Assembly (NCBI RefSeq): GCF_016427505.1
Contig: NZ_JAELXS010000009.1
Span: 62,001-126,000, forward strand
From: Sphingomonas mollis
GTDB taxonomy: Bacteria > Pseudomonadota > Alphaproteobacteria > Sphingomonadales > Sphingomonadaceae
DNA length: 64,000 nucleotides
Direction: 5' to 3'
Part shown: piece by piece, positions 27,022 through 36,779 of the stretch
Position numbering within the stretch: position 1 is the first letter of the stretch
How the letters are laid out: each line of letters begins with the position of its first letter
The notes under the pieces: generated by a model
The model's input: only the letters and a program-made list of their open reading frames with translations
What the model was told of the DNA's origin: nothing
The model's database searches: none
Made by a program: the position numbers and the translations under genes

Positions 27022-27992
27022 GTGTCTTCCCCCCATTGCCGCGCCACGAGCCGCACGGGAAGCCTTGTCGCATCGACCAATGCACGTTCTTCCAGTTGCG
27101 CCCCCGGAATCGCCACATCGATCGCCAGATTGAACCACTCCGAACGCGTGCCGAGTTGGTTCGCGCCAACCGTCGGAGAGCCGGTCCCTTCCCACACCTG
27201 CGCCGGATTGCCCCATCCTTGCAACGGCCGACGCAGCAACATCTGTCGGGCGGCATCCACCGACACGGTATCCTGCGCCAGCATCGCGAGCAAAGGCGCC
27301 TGTTCGGGCAACAGCGTGTTCACGTTCATCCGCGCCGGCAATGCCTGCGGCAAGGTGCAGATCCAGGGCCGAACCTGTGCGTAGATATCCGGCGTCACAC
27401 CGGCGATCGCGCGCAATTCGCTGGGATCCCCCATCAGCGTACCGGCGGTGCGATACCCGACCTGTTGGCCGGTATAACGCGCGTCCTCCGCCCCGTTCGC
27501 CTGTTGGTCGGCGTCGGTATCAATCCAGTCGGAGGCGCCCGCCGCGATCTGATCCGCCACCTGCGTGGGCACGCCGATCAATCGCATCAACCGGGTGAAC
27601 TGCGCCCGCTGTGCCGGATTGCTGGAATAGACGCTGCCGGTTCGCAGGACGAGCCCGTTGAGGTTGAAGCAATTGGCACCATCGGTGACACGCGCGGTCG
27701 CCATGCCGCCGCCGGGCAGCGGAAAGCCGAACGGTCTCCCGCTCCATCCGCCGGCCAGGGTCACCCGCTGGCGATTGGCGTTCAGCAAGCCTCCGATCCG
27801 CACCGCCGCCATCGCCTCCGCCGCCACGGCATAGGCGCGAGCCTGTTCGGTATTGGCGGCATTGCCCGCCAGTCGCGTCGACAGGCGCAGCTTTTCCAGC
27901 GCCGCCCCCGCCATCACGGCGATTACCGCGACCAGCATCAGCACGGTGAGCAATGCCGCACCGCGCTGTCGGGAAGGGAAATCAGTTGGCAC
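27018..27992 (-). CDS. gspK: Type II secretion minor pseudopilin K
   Basis: A large minor pseudopilin of about 324 residues at the pseudopilus tip. The prepilin cleavage site is QRG|AALLTV. As is usual for GspK, position +5 is not glutamate. Long helical and alpha/beta domains follow, including DWIDTDAD, typical of the calcium-binding region. The start is uncertain; GTG 27992 gives a short leader and overlaps gspJ by 11 bp. Confidence 0.87.
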   Translation of the reverse strand: MPTDFPSRQRGAALLTVLMLVAVIAVMAGAALEKLRLSTRLAGNAANTEQARAYAVAAEAMAAVRIGGLLNANRQRVTLAGGWSGRPFGFPLPGGGMATARVTDGANCFNLNGLVLRTGSVYSSNPAQRAQFTRLMRLIGVPTQVADQIAAGASDWIDTDADQQANGAEDARYTGQQVGYRTAGTLMGDPSELRAIAGVTPDIYAQVRPWICTLPQALPARMNVNTLLPEQAPLLAMLAQDTVSVDAARQMLLRRPLQGWGNPAQVWEGTGSPTVGANQLGTRSEWFNLAIDVAIPGAQLEERALVDATRLPVRLVARQWGEDT

Positions 27993-28641
27993 CGGGGTTC
28001 GCCGGTGTCGGCGTGGGAGGCGGCGTCGCACCGGGAGCAGACCCTGGCAACGTGCCGCTATAGCCGGTCCCGACGAGGAACATCGCGCGGTAACTAAGCC
28101 GCTCGCCCCGATCGAACGTCAGTTCCACCGCCTGTGGCAGAGGAATGCCCGACGCTCCGTCCCATCGGTCGCTCCAGGCACCGGCATAGCGATACCGCCA
28201 GCGCAGGCTGCGCACGCCCGCCAGCATCGTCGTCGGCGGCAAGGCCACCGCGCCGTCGAGATGCGGATAGCCGATCCGTACCAGCGTGCCGTCGGCGATC
28301 TGCCAGAACACCTTCTGCTCGCCTGCCCGCGGGGCGGCATCGATATTGGTCCAGCCACCGCGTACCAGTTCCAGCGTCGTCGCTTCACCGACGAATGCAG
28401 GGCGCAGCGTGCCGCCCTCATCGCGCACGGCGCGGGTATTCGCCTGGGCGAGGTCCGCCGACAGGGCGGAGACGGTCCGCGCCAGCGCCGAGGCATCGTC
28501 CAGCCGCGTGGCGGTAGCGGCCTGCGCACGGATGCTGAACGACAGGATCGCGACACCGGCAGCAGCGATCATGCCGAAGATCATCAGCGCGACCATCACC
28601 TCGACCAGGGTGAAGCCGCGCTCTGACTGAGAACGGTTCAT
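27982..28641 (-). CDS. gspJ: Type II secretion minor pseudopilin J
   Basis: A 219-residue minor pseudopilin. The leader MNRSQSERG precedes FTLVEVMVALMIF with the conserved glutamate at +5. The C-terminus ends in a proline-rich tail (PGATPPPTPTPANPGAN), which is longer than common. ATG 28641 overlaps the gspI stop. Confidence 0.9.
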   Translation of the reverse strand: MNRSQSERGFTLVEVMVALMIFGMIAAAGVAILSFSIRAQAATATRLDDASALARTVSALSADLAQANTRAVRDEGGTLRPAFVGEATTLELVRGGWTNIDAAPRAGEQKVFWQIADGTLVRIGYPHLDGAVALPPTTMLAGVRSLRWRYRYAGAWSDRWDGASGIPLPQAVELTFDRGERLSYRAMFLVGTGYSGTLPGSAPGATPPPTPTPANPGAN

Positions 28642-29027
28642 GACGACACGCCGACGACCGCCGCCGCTGCGCTCGGCGGCCGGATCATCATGATGCGGCC
28701 GACCACCTGGCCGGTGCGGTTGGCGACCGCTACGTCGATCCGCACGACCGTGGGATCGCCGGTCGGCGACACCTGCCGCGTCCAGCCCCACGCGCGACCG
28801 CCGTTCACTTCGGCGCCGCTGGTTCGGCCCAGTGCGGGCGGTTGTGCCTCCGTCAGCGCGTCGAGCGCGACGTTGCGGGCGACGATCTGTGCGACCATCG
28901 CTTCGTCGATCAGGCCGGCACCCCGCACGGTGGCGCTTTCCAGTCGGACGAGCGCCAGCACCGCGAGGCTGAACACTGCCAGCGCGACCATGATCTCGAT
29001 CAGGGTGAACCCACGCTCATTGCGCAT
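28638..29027 (-). CDS. gspI: Type II secretion minor pseudopilin I
   Basis: A 129-residue minor pseudopilin with a very short leader MRNERG before FTLIEIMVALAVFSL. It forms the tip complex with GspJ and GspK. It overlaps gspH by 11 bp. Confidence 0.9.
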   Translation of the reverse strand: MRNERGFTLIEIMVALAVFSLAVLALVRLESATVRGAGLIDEAMVAQIVARNVALDALTEAQPPALGRTSGAEVNGGRAWGWTRQVSPTGDPTVVRIDVAVANRTGQVVGRIMMIRPPSAAAAVVGVSS

Positions 29028-29520
29028 CGGCGCGCACCTCGCCATCCGCCCCGATACGGACCAGCGCATCTACGCCACTGCGCGTCAGACGGATATCGAT
29101 GCTGCGATCGGCGATGCCGGTGGGGTCGAAGGTCACGCGCACCCGGCCACTCGCATCCGGCAGGATTGCCCGCGTATCTTCCGACCAGCGCTCCACCCGC
29201 AGCGGCTTTTCAGCGACGGGCCGCCACGTGCCGCCGAGGCGCCGGTCGAAGCCATAACCGCCGCCGGTCACCCACAGGCTGACCGGTCGCGCCTCGACCA
29301 CCGCTATGTCGCGGGCCGCGCGGACGCGGGCGGCAAAGCGCAATCCTTCATCCAGCACCCGCCCGCGCGGATCGGGCATCGCGAATGCCGCCACGGCGGA
29401 CGCCAGTCCGATGATGGTGATGACCACCATCAGCTCCACCAGCGTAAATCCGCCCTGCCGCGCATCGGCGCGACCGGTTGGCGTCAGGCGGCGGTTACTG
29501 CCAGCTACCGATATCGGCAT
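29017..29520 (-). CDS. gspH: Type II secretion minor pseudopilin H
   Basis: A pseudopilin of about 167 residues. The cleavage site GG|FTLVELMVVITIIGL is clear. ATG 29520 overlaps the end of gspG by 26 bp and gives a leader of about 24 residues. A CTG farther down is a possible shorter start. Confidence 0.87.
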   Translation of the reverse strand: MPISVAGSNRRLTPTGRADARQGGFTLVELMVVITIIGLASAVAAFAMPDPRGRVLDEGLRFAARVRAARDIAVVEARPVSLWVTGGGYGFDRRLGGTWRPVAEKPLRVERWSEDTRAILPDASGRVRVTFDPTGIADRSIDIRLTRSGVDALVRIGADGEVRADAQ

Positions 29521-29983
29521 TGATCCCCTCGCCGCCTTCCTTGCCGTCGGCGCCATAGGTCCAGACGTCGGCCTCGCCATGCTGGCCGGGCGAGGCATAG
29601 AGATACGGGCGACCCCATGGATCGTCGGGCAAACGCTTCAGATATCCGCCCTGTTGATAACGCGACGGATCGGCGAGGCCAGACGGCGCCGTTACCAGCG
29701 CCTGCAGCCCTTCAGTCGTCGTTGGAAAGTTCACGTTCTGCAGTTTGAACAGTTCCAGCCCACCCTCGATCTGCGCGATGTCGGCCTTTGCCTTCTGGAT
29801 ACGCGCGGTATCGCCCGATGGCAGCACGTTGAGCGCGACGATCGTGGCGAGCAGGCCGATGATGACGATCACGACCATCAGCTCGACCAGCGTGAAGCCG
29901 TGTTCGGCGGAACGCCTGACGGGCGTGAAGCCTTGTTCACGGCGGCGGTTCTTCTTCGATTCGGTACGCATGAAACCTCTCAT
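29495..29983 (-). CDS. gspG: Type II secretion major pseudopilin G
   Basis: The main pseudopilus subunit, 162 residues. The prepilin site EHG|FTLVELMVVIVIIGLLA precedes the hydrophobic helix. The C-terminal DPWGRPYLY and calcium-loop region (YGADGKEGGEG) are typical. The leader is unusually long, about 28 residues, and contains a second GFT at EQGFTPVRR. Confidence 0.93.
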   Translation of the reverse strand: MRGFMRTESKKNRRREQGFTPVRRSAEHGFTLVELMVVIVIIGLLATIVALNVLPSGDTARIQKAKADIAQIEGGLELFKLQNVNFPTTTEGLQALVTAPSGLADPSRYQQGGYLKRLPDDPWGRPYLYASPGQHGEADVWTYGADGKEGGEGINADIGSWQ

Positions 29984-29989
29984 TGGCGC

Positions 29990-31213
29990 CTAGCCCCCGG
30001 CCAGCGTGTTGAGCTGAAGGATCGGCAGCAGGATCGATAGCACGATCGTCGCGACGATACCGCCCATCACGACGATGATCGCTGGCTCCAGCAGCGACAG
30101 CGCAGTGGCGGTGAAACGGTCGAATTCGCGTTCCAGATAATCGGCGGCTCGTTCCAGCATCTCATCCAGCCGCCCCGCCGCCTCGCCCGACGCCGCCAGA
30201 TAGGTGAGCAAGGGCGGGAACACCCCCGCCCGCCGCATCGCCGCCGACAGACTGCCACCGCCACGGATCGCATCGACCAGATCGTCGGAGGCCACGCGCA
30301 GCCGGCGATTGTGGATCGTGCCGGCTGTCAGCGTCAGCCCTTCCAGCAGCGGCAACCGGCTGGCCACCATCGTGCCCAACGTCCGCGCCATCCGTGCGGC
30401 ATGGAGATCGCGCAACAACCGGCCGATCAGGGGGATGCGAAGCAGCCAGCTATCGAACGACAGGCGGATCGACGGCTCCTTCAGCAAACGCCACATCGCA
30501 ACCCCGCCCAGCGCCAGCGCGATGAGCATCACCCACCACCAGCCGACGAGGAAGTCCGACAGGGCGATTACCATCCGCGTCAGCAGCGGCAATTCCTGTC
30601 CGACCGTATCGAACTGCTCGACCACCTGAGGCACGACGAACATCATAAGTGCGGTGACGACACCTAGCGCGACGATCGCAAGGATCGCCGGATAGGCGAG
30701 CGCGGTAATCAGCTTGCCGCGAATCTCCGCCTGCCGTTCCAGCAGCGCGGCCAGCCGATCGAGGATCGTCGGCAGCGTGCCGGAGCTTTCGCCTGCCGCT
30801 ACCATCGCGCGGTACAGCGGCGGGAAACTCTTTGGCTCGCGCGCCATCGAATCGGCCAGTCGTCGCCCCTCGACCACGCCGGCATGAACGATGCTGACGA
30901 TGCCGCGTACATTGTCCTGCTCGGTCTGCTTGGTAATGGTGCGGAGTGACTCCTCCAGCGGTGATACCCGGTTAAGCGTCGCGAGCTGGCGCGTGAACAG
31001 CGTCAGATGCTTCACGCTCATCTTGGCGCGGCCCAGTTGCAGACCGAAGAGCGGCCGGCCGCGCACGGCCGGCGGCGACCCGGGCTCGATCTTGACGATG
31101 TACAGTTTCTGCCGGCCGAGCGACACGCGCGCGGCATCCAGATCGGGGGCAGCGACATGGCCGCGCTTCTCGGCGCCGCGCGTGTCGATCGCGATATAGT
31201 CGAAATCTGCCAT
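29990..31213 (-). CDS. gspF: Type II secretion inner-membrane protein F
   Basis: A 407-residue polytopic platform protein with two T2SSF domains and three transmembrane helices. The segments PPLYRAMVAAGESSG and FPPLLTYLAASGEAAG are the repeated family signatures. It lies six bases upstream of gspG. Confidence 0.95.
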   Translation of the reverse strand: MADFDYIAIDTRGAEKRGHVAAPDLDAARVSLGRQKLYIVKIEPGSPPAVRGRPLFGLQLGRAKMSVKHLTLFTRQLATLNRVSPLEESLRTITKQTEQDNVRGIVSIVHAGVVEGRRLADSMAREPKSFPPLYRAMVAAGESSGTLPTILDRLAALLERQAEIRGKLITALAYPAILAIVALGVVTALMMFVVPQVVEQFDTVGQELPLLTRMVIALSDFLVGWWWVMLIALALGGVAMWRLLKEPSIRLSFDSWLLRIPLIGRLLRDLHAARMARTLGTMVASRLPLLEGLTLTAGTIHNRRLRVASDDLVDAIRGGGSLSAAMRRAGVFPPLLTYLAASGEAAGRLDEMLERAADYLEREFDRFTATALSLLEPAIIVVMGGIVATIVLSILLPILQLNTLAGG

Positions 31214-31244
31214 CGACTATGCGATGCCACGACCGACGACGGCC

Positions 31245-32870
31245 TTACGCATCCACCGGCTCCGGCACGTCGGTCATATCACGCCGCGAGACGCGCACGG
31301 CCTCTTCCGGTGTCGTCTGGCCGGCGCGGACCAGATCGCGCGCCGCGTTCGCAAGATCGGGGACGCGGCGGAATGCATGGTCTGCGATCGCCTGCTCGTC
31401 GCCGCCCTCGTTGATGAGACGGCGGATCGTGTCATCGACGCGTACCGCTTCGTACACGCCGATCCGGCCCTTGTATCCGCTATGGCTGCACTGGTCGCAG
31501 CCGACGGCGGTGTATACGGTTTCCGTCGGTTCCAGCCCCAGCAACAGCGCCACCGTTCCCGCCGCCGGCACCGGCTTGCGGCACGCCGGGCACAGCCGCC
31601 GCACCAGCCGCTGCGCCACGACGGCGCGCAGGGTGGAGGCGAGCAGGAATGGCTCGACCTTCATGTCGCGCATCCGGGTGATCGCGCCGATCGCGTCGTT
31701 GGTGTGAACGGTCGACAGCACCAGATGCCCGGTCAACGATGCCTGCACCGCGATCTCCGCCGTCTCGCGATCGCGGATTTCGCCGACCATCACCACGTCG
31801 GGGTCCTGCCGCAGGATCGCACGCAGGCCCGCCGCAAAGGTAAGCCCGACCTTGGAATTGACCTGCGTCTGGCCGATGCCATCGACGGCATATTCCACCG
31901 GGTCCTCGACGGTCAGGATATTGCGGCTGCCGTCATTCAACAGGCGCAAACTCGCGTAAAGGCTGGTGGTCTTGCCCGACCCCGTCGGCCCGGTAACGAG
32001 CACGATTCCGTTTGGCTCGGCCAGCACCTCCTGCCAGATTTTCAGCATCGCCGGCGGCATCCCCAGCGCATCGAGATCGATGCCGGCATTGTCCTTGTCC
32101 AGGATACGCAACACCACCCGCTCGCCTGCCCGGCTGGGCAAGGTCGAAACGCGGACGTCGAGCAGCTTGCCGCCCAGCGTCAGGCCCATGCGTCCGTCCT
32201 GCGGAACCCGTCGCTCGGCGATGTCGAGACGTGCCATCACCTTGATGCGGCTTACCACCACGGGCGCGACATGCGGCGGCATCCGCATCGTTTCGCGCAG
32301 TACGCCGTCGATCCGCATGCGCACGACGAGGCCGGTTTCGTATGGCTCGATATGGATATCCGACACGCCGTTGCGCGTCGCATCGGCGATGACGCCGTTG
32401 ATGAGGCGGATCGCCGGTGCATCGTCGGCGGTGTCGAGCAGGTCTTCGGCCGTCGGCAGGTCGCCTGCCAGCAGGTCGAGTTCGTCACCCATGCCGACCG
32501 CGGCCAGCGCGGTCGCCTGACCATCCATCGCATAGGCATCCGACAGCAACCGGTCGAACGCCGGCGCATCGACGATCGTGACGTCGAACGGCTGCGCCAG
32601 ATATCGCCGCGCCTCCAACAACGCCTTGGGATCGGCACCGTCGCGCAGAGCCACGGTGAACGGCGCATCGGGGCCGGTCGGCTGCACCACCACACCGAAC
32701 TTGCGCGCAAAGCCATAAGGCAGCGCCAGTTGCGGCACGACGACATCGCTGACGCCCGGTTCGGGCGCCAACAGGTCGGCGCTCGCGATCGTCGCCTCGT
32801 CCGTGTTCCCACCGGCTATGGGCGGCAGCGACGGCGGCGGCGCCATCTCGTTGCCCTGACGGATGATCAT
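31245..32870 (-). CDS. gspE: Type II secretion ATPase E
   Basis: The 541-residue cytosolic ATPase that powers pseudopilus assembly. It has the Walker A motif GPTGSGKTTSLYA, the Asp box, Walker B region DPDVVMVGEIRD, and the His box LSTVHTNDA. A four-cysteine zinc module follows (CPACRKP and CDQCSHSGY). ATG 32870 overlaps the gspD stop. Confidence 0.96.
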   Translation of the reverse strand: MIIRQGNEMAPPPSLPPIAGGNTDEATIASADLLAPEPGVSDVVVPQLALPYGFARKFGVVVQPTGPDAPFTVALRDGADPKALLEARRYLAQPFDVTIVDAPAFDRLLSDAYAMDGQATALAAVGMGDELDLLAGDLPTAEDLLDTADDAPAIRLINGVIADATRNGVSDIHIEPYETGLVVRMRIDGVLRETMRMPPHVAPVVVSRIKVMARLDIAERRVPQDGRMGLTLGGKLLDVRVSTLPSRAGERVVLRILDKDNAGIDLDALGMPPAMLKIWQEVLAEPNGIVLVTGPTGSGKTTSLYASLRLLNDGSRNILTVEDPVEYAVDGIGQTQVNSKVGLTFAAGLRAILRQDPDVVMVGEIRDRETAEIAVQASLTGHLVLSTVHTNDAIGAITRMRDMKVEPFLLASTLRAVVAQRLVRRLCPACRKPVPAAGTVALLLGLEPTETVYTAVGCDQCSHSGYKGRIGVYEAVRVDDTIRRLINEGGDEQAIADHAFRRVPDLANAARDLVRAGQTTPEEAVRVSRRDMTDVPEPVDA

Positions 32871-35110
32871 TGCCGTTCGGGCCGGATCGACATCGACGAC
32901 CGGGTCTGTACCGGCACCGCGATCTTCGGGTCCTCGATATTACCTGCCATCGGTGCGGAAGGGATCGGCGGCGCGGCGTTCATGTAATCACGCACCAGCT
33001 GGTCGATCGATGGCTCCACCCCCGGCTGGGCATAGCCCTGCACCGCGCGCAGATAGCCATATCGCTGCTCGGTCACGCGGCGACTGTCCGCGGCGGTGCG
33101 CAGGATGGTGGGGCGGATGAAGACCATCAGATTGGTCTTCGTGCGGCTGCGCGCCTTCGACCGGAACAACGCGCCCAGCCCCGGAATGTCGCCCAGCAGC
33201 GGGATTTTCTCGATCGTACGGCGCTCGTTGTCATCGAGCAGCCCGCCGATCACGGTGATCTGGCCGTCATCGGGGGTGAAGACGTTCTCGAACGCGCGTT
33301 TGTTCAGGATCAGTTCGCTATTGTCGCTCGACACCGGCCCCGCGATCGAGCTGACCTCCAGCCGGACATAGAGCTTCAGCGAGCCGCCAGCATTCACCTG
33401 CGGCTTCACGTCGAGCTGGATGCCGACATTCTGGCGTTGCACGGTACGGAACGCGTTGTCGAAATTGTTCGACAACGCCTGTCCCGTCGTTACCGGAATC
33501 TCCTGCCCGACCAAACTGTGCGCCTGCTGGTTGTCGAGCGTGATGAGGTGCGGAACCTGCAACAGGTTTGACGTATTATCAGATTTCACCGCGTTGACGA
33601 TCGCGCCGAAGATCGTGTCGCCGATCTGTCCACCCCAGCCCGCGAAGCCACCGCTGGCGCTGAGAATCGAGCCGATCGCCGACTGGGTCAACGCCGCCGA
33701 AGCCGGATCCGGCGTGCGGGTGGTAGTCCGCGATCCGTCTGCGCCGACCACGGTCGTCTCGGTGCCGCCGATACTGCGTGCGCCAATCGCACCGGCGATC
33801 GACAGGATGTTGGGCGCGGTATTCGTGAACGTCGATGCACCGAATGCACCGCCGGACAGATTGCCGAGCAGGAACTGAGCGCCCAGCCGCTTCACCGTCG
33901 CGTCGGACACCTCGGCGATGATCGCCTCGATCAACACCTGCTCGCGGCGGGTATCGAGCTGACGCACCACTTCCGACAATTGACGCTGGACCTCGGCAGG
34001 TGCGGCGATGACGATCGCGTTGGCGCCGGTGAAGCGGGTGACGACAGCCTGTACGCGGCTGCCCGGCTGCGAGATCGGTGCCTGCTGCCCATTGGCGGTC
34101 GTATTGCTGCCACCGCCGCCGCCGGAAACCTGCGGAGTCTGCTGGATCGCCTGCGGCTGGACGTTGCTGCCGGTCGATCCGCTGGTCGAGTTGCTCTGCT
34201 GGAACGTCCCGCGGGACAGCGTCGTCGTCTGGATCGGATCGGGGGTCTGGCCGACGAGCTGCTGGAGAACGGGCAGCAATTGCTCCGCGTCGGCGTTTTC
34301 CAGGAACACGACTTTGATCTCGGTGCCGCTCCTCGCCTTGCGATCCAGATCGGCCGCCACCGCCGCCAGTCGTGCGACGCTCGACGCATCACCACGCAGC
34401 GCGATCGAATTCGAGCTTTCTATCGCCACCACGGATACGCCGCTGCCACCGGCCGCCGCCTGACCACCGCCGCCGCCCGATGTCGCGCCACCGGCGCCGC
34501 TGGCCAGCGACTGTAGCGCCGTCGCGATCTCGCGCGCGCTGGAGTTGCGCAAGGCGACGACGCGGGTCGTGCTGCTGTCGGTATCGATGCGCCGTATCAC
34601 TTCGCGGATACGTCGGATGTTGTCGGCAAAATCGACGATGACCAGACTGTTGCCACCGCGATTGGCGGTGACCGCCCCCTGCGCACTGACCAGCGGCCGC
34701 ACGGTTTCGACCGCGCTGGGCGCATCGATCGATCGCAGGCGAACGATCTCGGTCACGAAGCTATTACGCGCCGCGCCGCCCGATCCGATCCGGCTCGGCT
34801 GTGCGGCGGCATTGTCGATCGGCTGGATACGCAGCGCGCCATTGCCGGTCGGCACGGCGACCAGGCCATTGGCACGCAACGTCGACAGGAAAACCTCGAA
34901 ATATTCGGAGCGCGACAGCGGCCGGTCGGTCACCACCGTCACCTTGCCCGCCACCCGCGCGTCGATGATGAACGTCCGGCCCGTGACGCGCGCGGCGTCG
35001 GCGATGAAGGCGCGGATATCGGCATCGCGGACGTTCAGCGTCGTCTGCGCCACCACCGGCGATGCCGCCGCCATGATCATGGCCGCCGGAACGAGAGAAG
35101 GAAGTTTCAT
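32867..35110 (-). CDS. gspD: Type II secretion outer-membrane secretin D
   Basis: A 747-residue outer-membrane channel. It has a signal peptide ending near VVA, N0-N3 domains (repeats such as FADNIRRIREVIRRID and RQLDTRREQVLIEAII), a long Gly/Ser/Gln-rich linker near residues 290-350, and the C-terminal secretin domain (VPHLITLDNQQAHSLVGQEI). No pilotin-type partner is seen nearby. It overlaps gspC and gspE by 4 bp. Confidence 0.96.
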   Translation of the reverse strand: MKLPSLVPAAMIMAAASPVVAQTTLNVRDADIRAFIADAARVTGRTFIIDARVAGKVTVVTDRPLSRSEYFEVFLSTLRANGLVAVPTGNGALRIQPIDNAAAQPSRIGSGGAARNSFVTEIVRLRSIDAPSAVETVRPLVSAQGAVTANRGGNSLVIVDFADNIRRIREVIRRIDTDSSTTRVVALRNSSAREIATALQSLASGAGGATSGGGGGQAAAGGSGVSVVAIESSNSIALRGDASSVARLAAVAADLDRKARSGTEIKVVFLENADAEQLLPVLQQLVGQTPDPIQTTTLSRGTFQQSNSTSGSTGSNVQPQAIQQTPQVSGGGGGSNTTANGQQAPISQPGSRVQAVVTRFTGANAIVIAAPAEVQRQLSEVVRQLDTRREQVLIEAIIAEVSDATVKRLGAQFLLGNLSGGAFGASTFTNTAPNILSIAGAIGARSIGGTETTVVGADGSRTTTRTPDPASAALTQSAIGSILSASGGFAGWGGQIGDTIFGAIVNAVKSDNTSNLLQVPHLITLDNQQAHSLVGQEIPVTTGQALSNNFDNAFRTVQRQNVGIQLDVKPQVNAGGSLKLYVRLEVSSIAGPVSSDNSELILNKRAFENVFTPDDGQITVIGGLLDDNERRTIEKIPLLGDIPGLGALFRSKARSRTKTNLMVFIRPTILRTAADSRRVTEQRYGYLRAVQGYAQPGVEPSIDQLVRDYMNAAPPIPSAPMAGNIEDPKIAVPVQTRSSMSIRPERQ

Positions 35111-35973
35111 CGAGTGGGAGCCGCTATCGTGATGGCGAGCGGCAGCGTTTCCTGCCCACGCTCGACGGTGATGGGAATATTGCCGCCGCCCGAAAAATCG
35201 GTGGCGACACGGTCTAGATCGGCAGGACTGGATACGGGTCGGCCACCGATCGCGGTGATGACGTCGCCATCGCGCAAGCCCGCCATGCGAAACGCCTGCC
35301 CCGTACCCTGCGATCGGACGGCAAGGCCACTGACCCGGCCGCCGTCCAGCCGCGGGATGAAGCCGATTTCCTGCCGCAACTGACCGATGCCGATCGCTGG
35401 AGCGCCGCCGCCGGGACGTGGTGTCGACCCGCCCGGCACCATCGGCACGGTCGCCGGCGGTCCGTTGCCGGGCATGCCGTCCGGTGGCGGCGGCGTCTGA
35501 CCGGACTGATCGAGGAACAGATCCTCGTCCACGCCGCCACGATCGAGCGTGATATGATCGAACGACACCGCCTTCAGCCGGACGCCGGGCTGGATTTCAT
35601 CGCCCACCGCCACGCTTTGCTGCACGCCGTCAGGTCCCGCGATGATCGCCGAGCCACGCCCCGTCGCCTCGTCCAGCCGGGTGCCGAACAGCGTCAACTG
35701 CAACGCGGTGACCGTGGACGGTCCGGTCTGCGCACCCTGTAACCGGAAGAATGGATCGAAGCTGGTCAGCAAGCCGATCGGCGAGCCGGGCACCGTGACC
35801 CCTGCCGGACGCCAGTCACCCAGCGGCCCGACCGGCGTCACCAAAACCCACAACAACCGCGCGCACTGAACCGCCAGCCCCGCCATCAGTGCGAGTTCCG
35901 CCACCGAATAGACGTTCACTACGGGCAATCGCCGCAGCAGGCGCCGGGCGCGCGCGTCGAGCTTCAATCGCAT
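35107..35973 (-). CDS. gspC: Type II secretion protein C
   Basis: Links the inner-membrane platform to the secretin. It has a cytosolic basic N-terminus, one transmembrane helix (about residues 25-45), an HR domain (LQLTLFGTRLDEATGRGSAII) and a C-terminal PDZ-like domain (GLRDGDVITAIGGRPVSSPADLD). ATG 35973 gives 288 residues. It is the first gene of the twelve-gene operon. A possible -35 TTGACG lies upstream on this strand near 36035. GspO peptidase is not in the window. Confidence 0.9.
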   Translation of the reverse strand: MRLKLDARARRLLRRLPVVNVYSVAELALMAGLAVQCARLLWVLVTPVGPLGDWRPAGVTVPGSPIGLLTSFDPFFRLQGAQTGPSTVTALQLTLFGTRLDEATGRGSAIIAGPDGVQQSVAVGDEIQPGVRLKAVSFDHITLDRGGVDEDLFLDQSGQTPPPPDGMPGNGPPATVPMVPGGSTPRPGGGAPAIGIGQLRQEIGFIPRLDGGRVSGLAVRSQGTGQAFRMAGLRDGDVITAIGGRPVSSPADLDRVATDFSGGGNIPITVERGQETLPLAITIAAPTR

Positions 35974-36091
35974 TCCATACCCATCCCGCCCCGCACGCTG
36001 GCGCTTAACCATGGCATGTTACCGCTTTACGTCAAAGGTCTGAAACGAAAAGAAGCTGGCGCGCGGACACGATGCTGGCAAAAGCGTCGTC

Positions 36092-36748
36092 ATGGCTACG
36101 CTTCCCCCGCTCGGCTCCGGTCTCGACGCCGCTCCGATCGTCGATCGCATCCTGTCGCATGGCGGCGTCCAGCGCCTGCCCAGCGCCAGGTTGACGCTGT
36201 TCGTGCGCCGCGGGTTCCTGACATCCACGCTCTGCGCCGCGCTGGTCGACCGGATCGACGCGGTTCGCCGCCCCTCGACGATCGCTGACAGCAATGGCGA
36301 CGCCGCCTATCGCACCAGCGAAACCGGCGATCTGGACCCCGCTGATCCGGCCGTGATCGAAACGGAGGCGCTGTTCGCCGCGCTGACCGGTCTCGACCCC
36401 GCGCACGGCGAACCGTTGCAGGGCCAACGCTATGCACTCGGGCAGGAATTCAAGGGACATACCGATTATTTCGAACCGCAGGGTGCCGATTACGATCGAT
36501 ATTGTTCGGTCGCCGGCAACCGGACATGGACGCTGATGGTCTATCTGAACGAACCCGAGGCGGGCGGCGCGACGCGGTTCAAGGCGATCGACAAGATCAT
36601 CCAGCCGGAAACCGGCAAGCTGGTCTGCTGGAACAACCGCCGCCCGGACGGATCGCTGAACCCCGCCACGCTGCATCAGGGGATGAAGGTGCGTAGCGGG
36701 GTGAAGTACGTCATCACGAAATGGTATCGCGAACGCCCCTGGGGGTGA
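36092..36748 (+). CDS. Prolyl-4-hydroxylase-type 2OG-Fe(II) dioxygenase
   Basis: A 218-residue dioxygenase. The iron ligands are visible as HTDYF (H and D) and LHQGMKV (distal H), followed by GVKYVITKW with the lysine that binds 2-oxoglutarate. The GNRTWTLMVYLN strand is typical of P4H enzymes. It sits alone on the plus strand between the TonB receptor and the T2SS operon, convergent to the receptor and divergent from gspC. Substrate unknown. A secreted or surface protein of this locus, or a metal-ligand metabolite, are candidates by context only. Confidence 0.87.
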   Translation: MATLPPLGSGLDAAPIVDRILSHGGVQRLPSARLTLFVRRGFLTSTLCAALVDRIDAVRRPSTIADSNGDAAYRTSETGDLDPADPAVIETEALFAALTGLDPAHGEPLQGQRYALGQEFKGHTDYFEPQGADYDRYCSVAGNRTWTLMVYLNEPEAGGATRFKAIDKIIQPETGKLVCWNNRRPDGSLNPATLHQGMKVRSGVKYVITKWYRERPWG

Positions 36749-36779
36749 CGATCGTCCGTCACCCCCCACGTCATCAGCC

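Noticed and set aside
31224..32987. 587-codon plus-strand open frame opposite gspE
   Set aside because: Shadow frame; gspE has all ATPase motifs on the minus strand.
34100..34500. Low-complexity Gly/Ser/Gln run in gspD considered as a repeat element
   Set aside because: It reads in frame as the flexible linker common to secretins.
36018..36060. TTGACG-based promoter for gspC
   Set aside because: The -35 is fair but no convincing -10 lies at 16-18 bp, so it was not listed as a feature.
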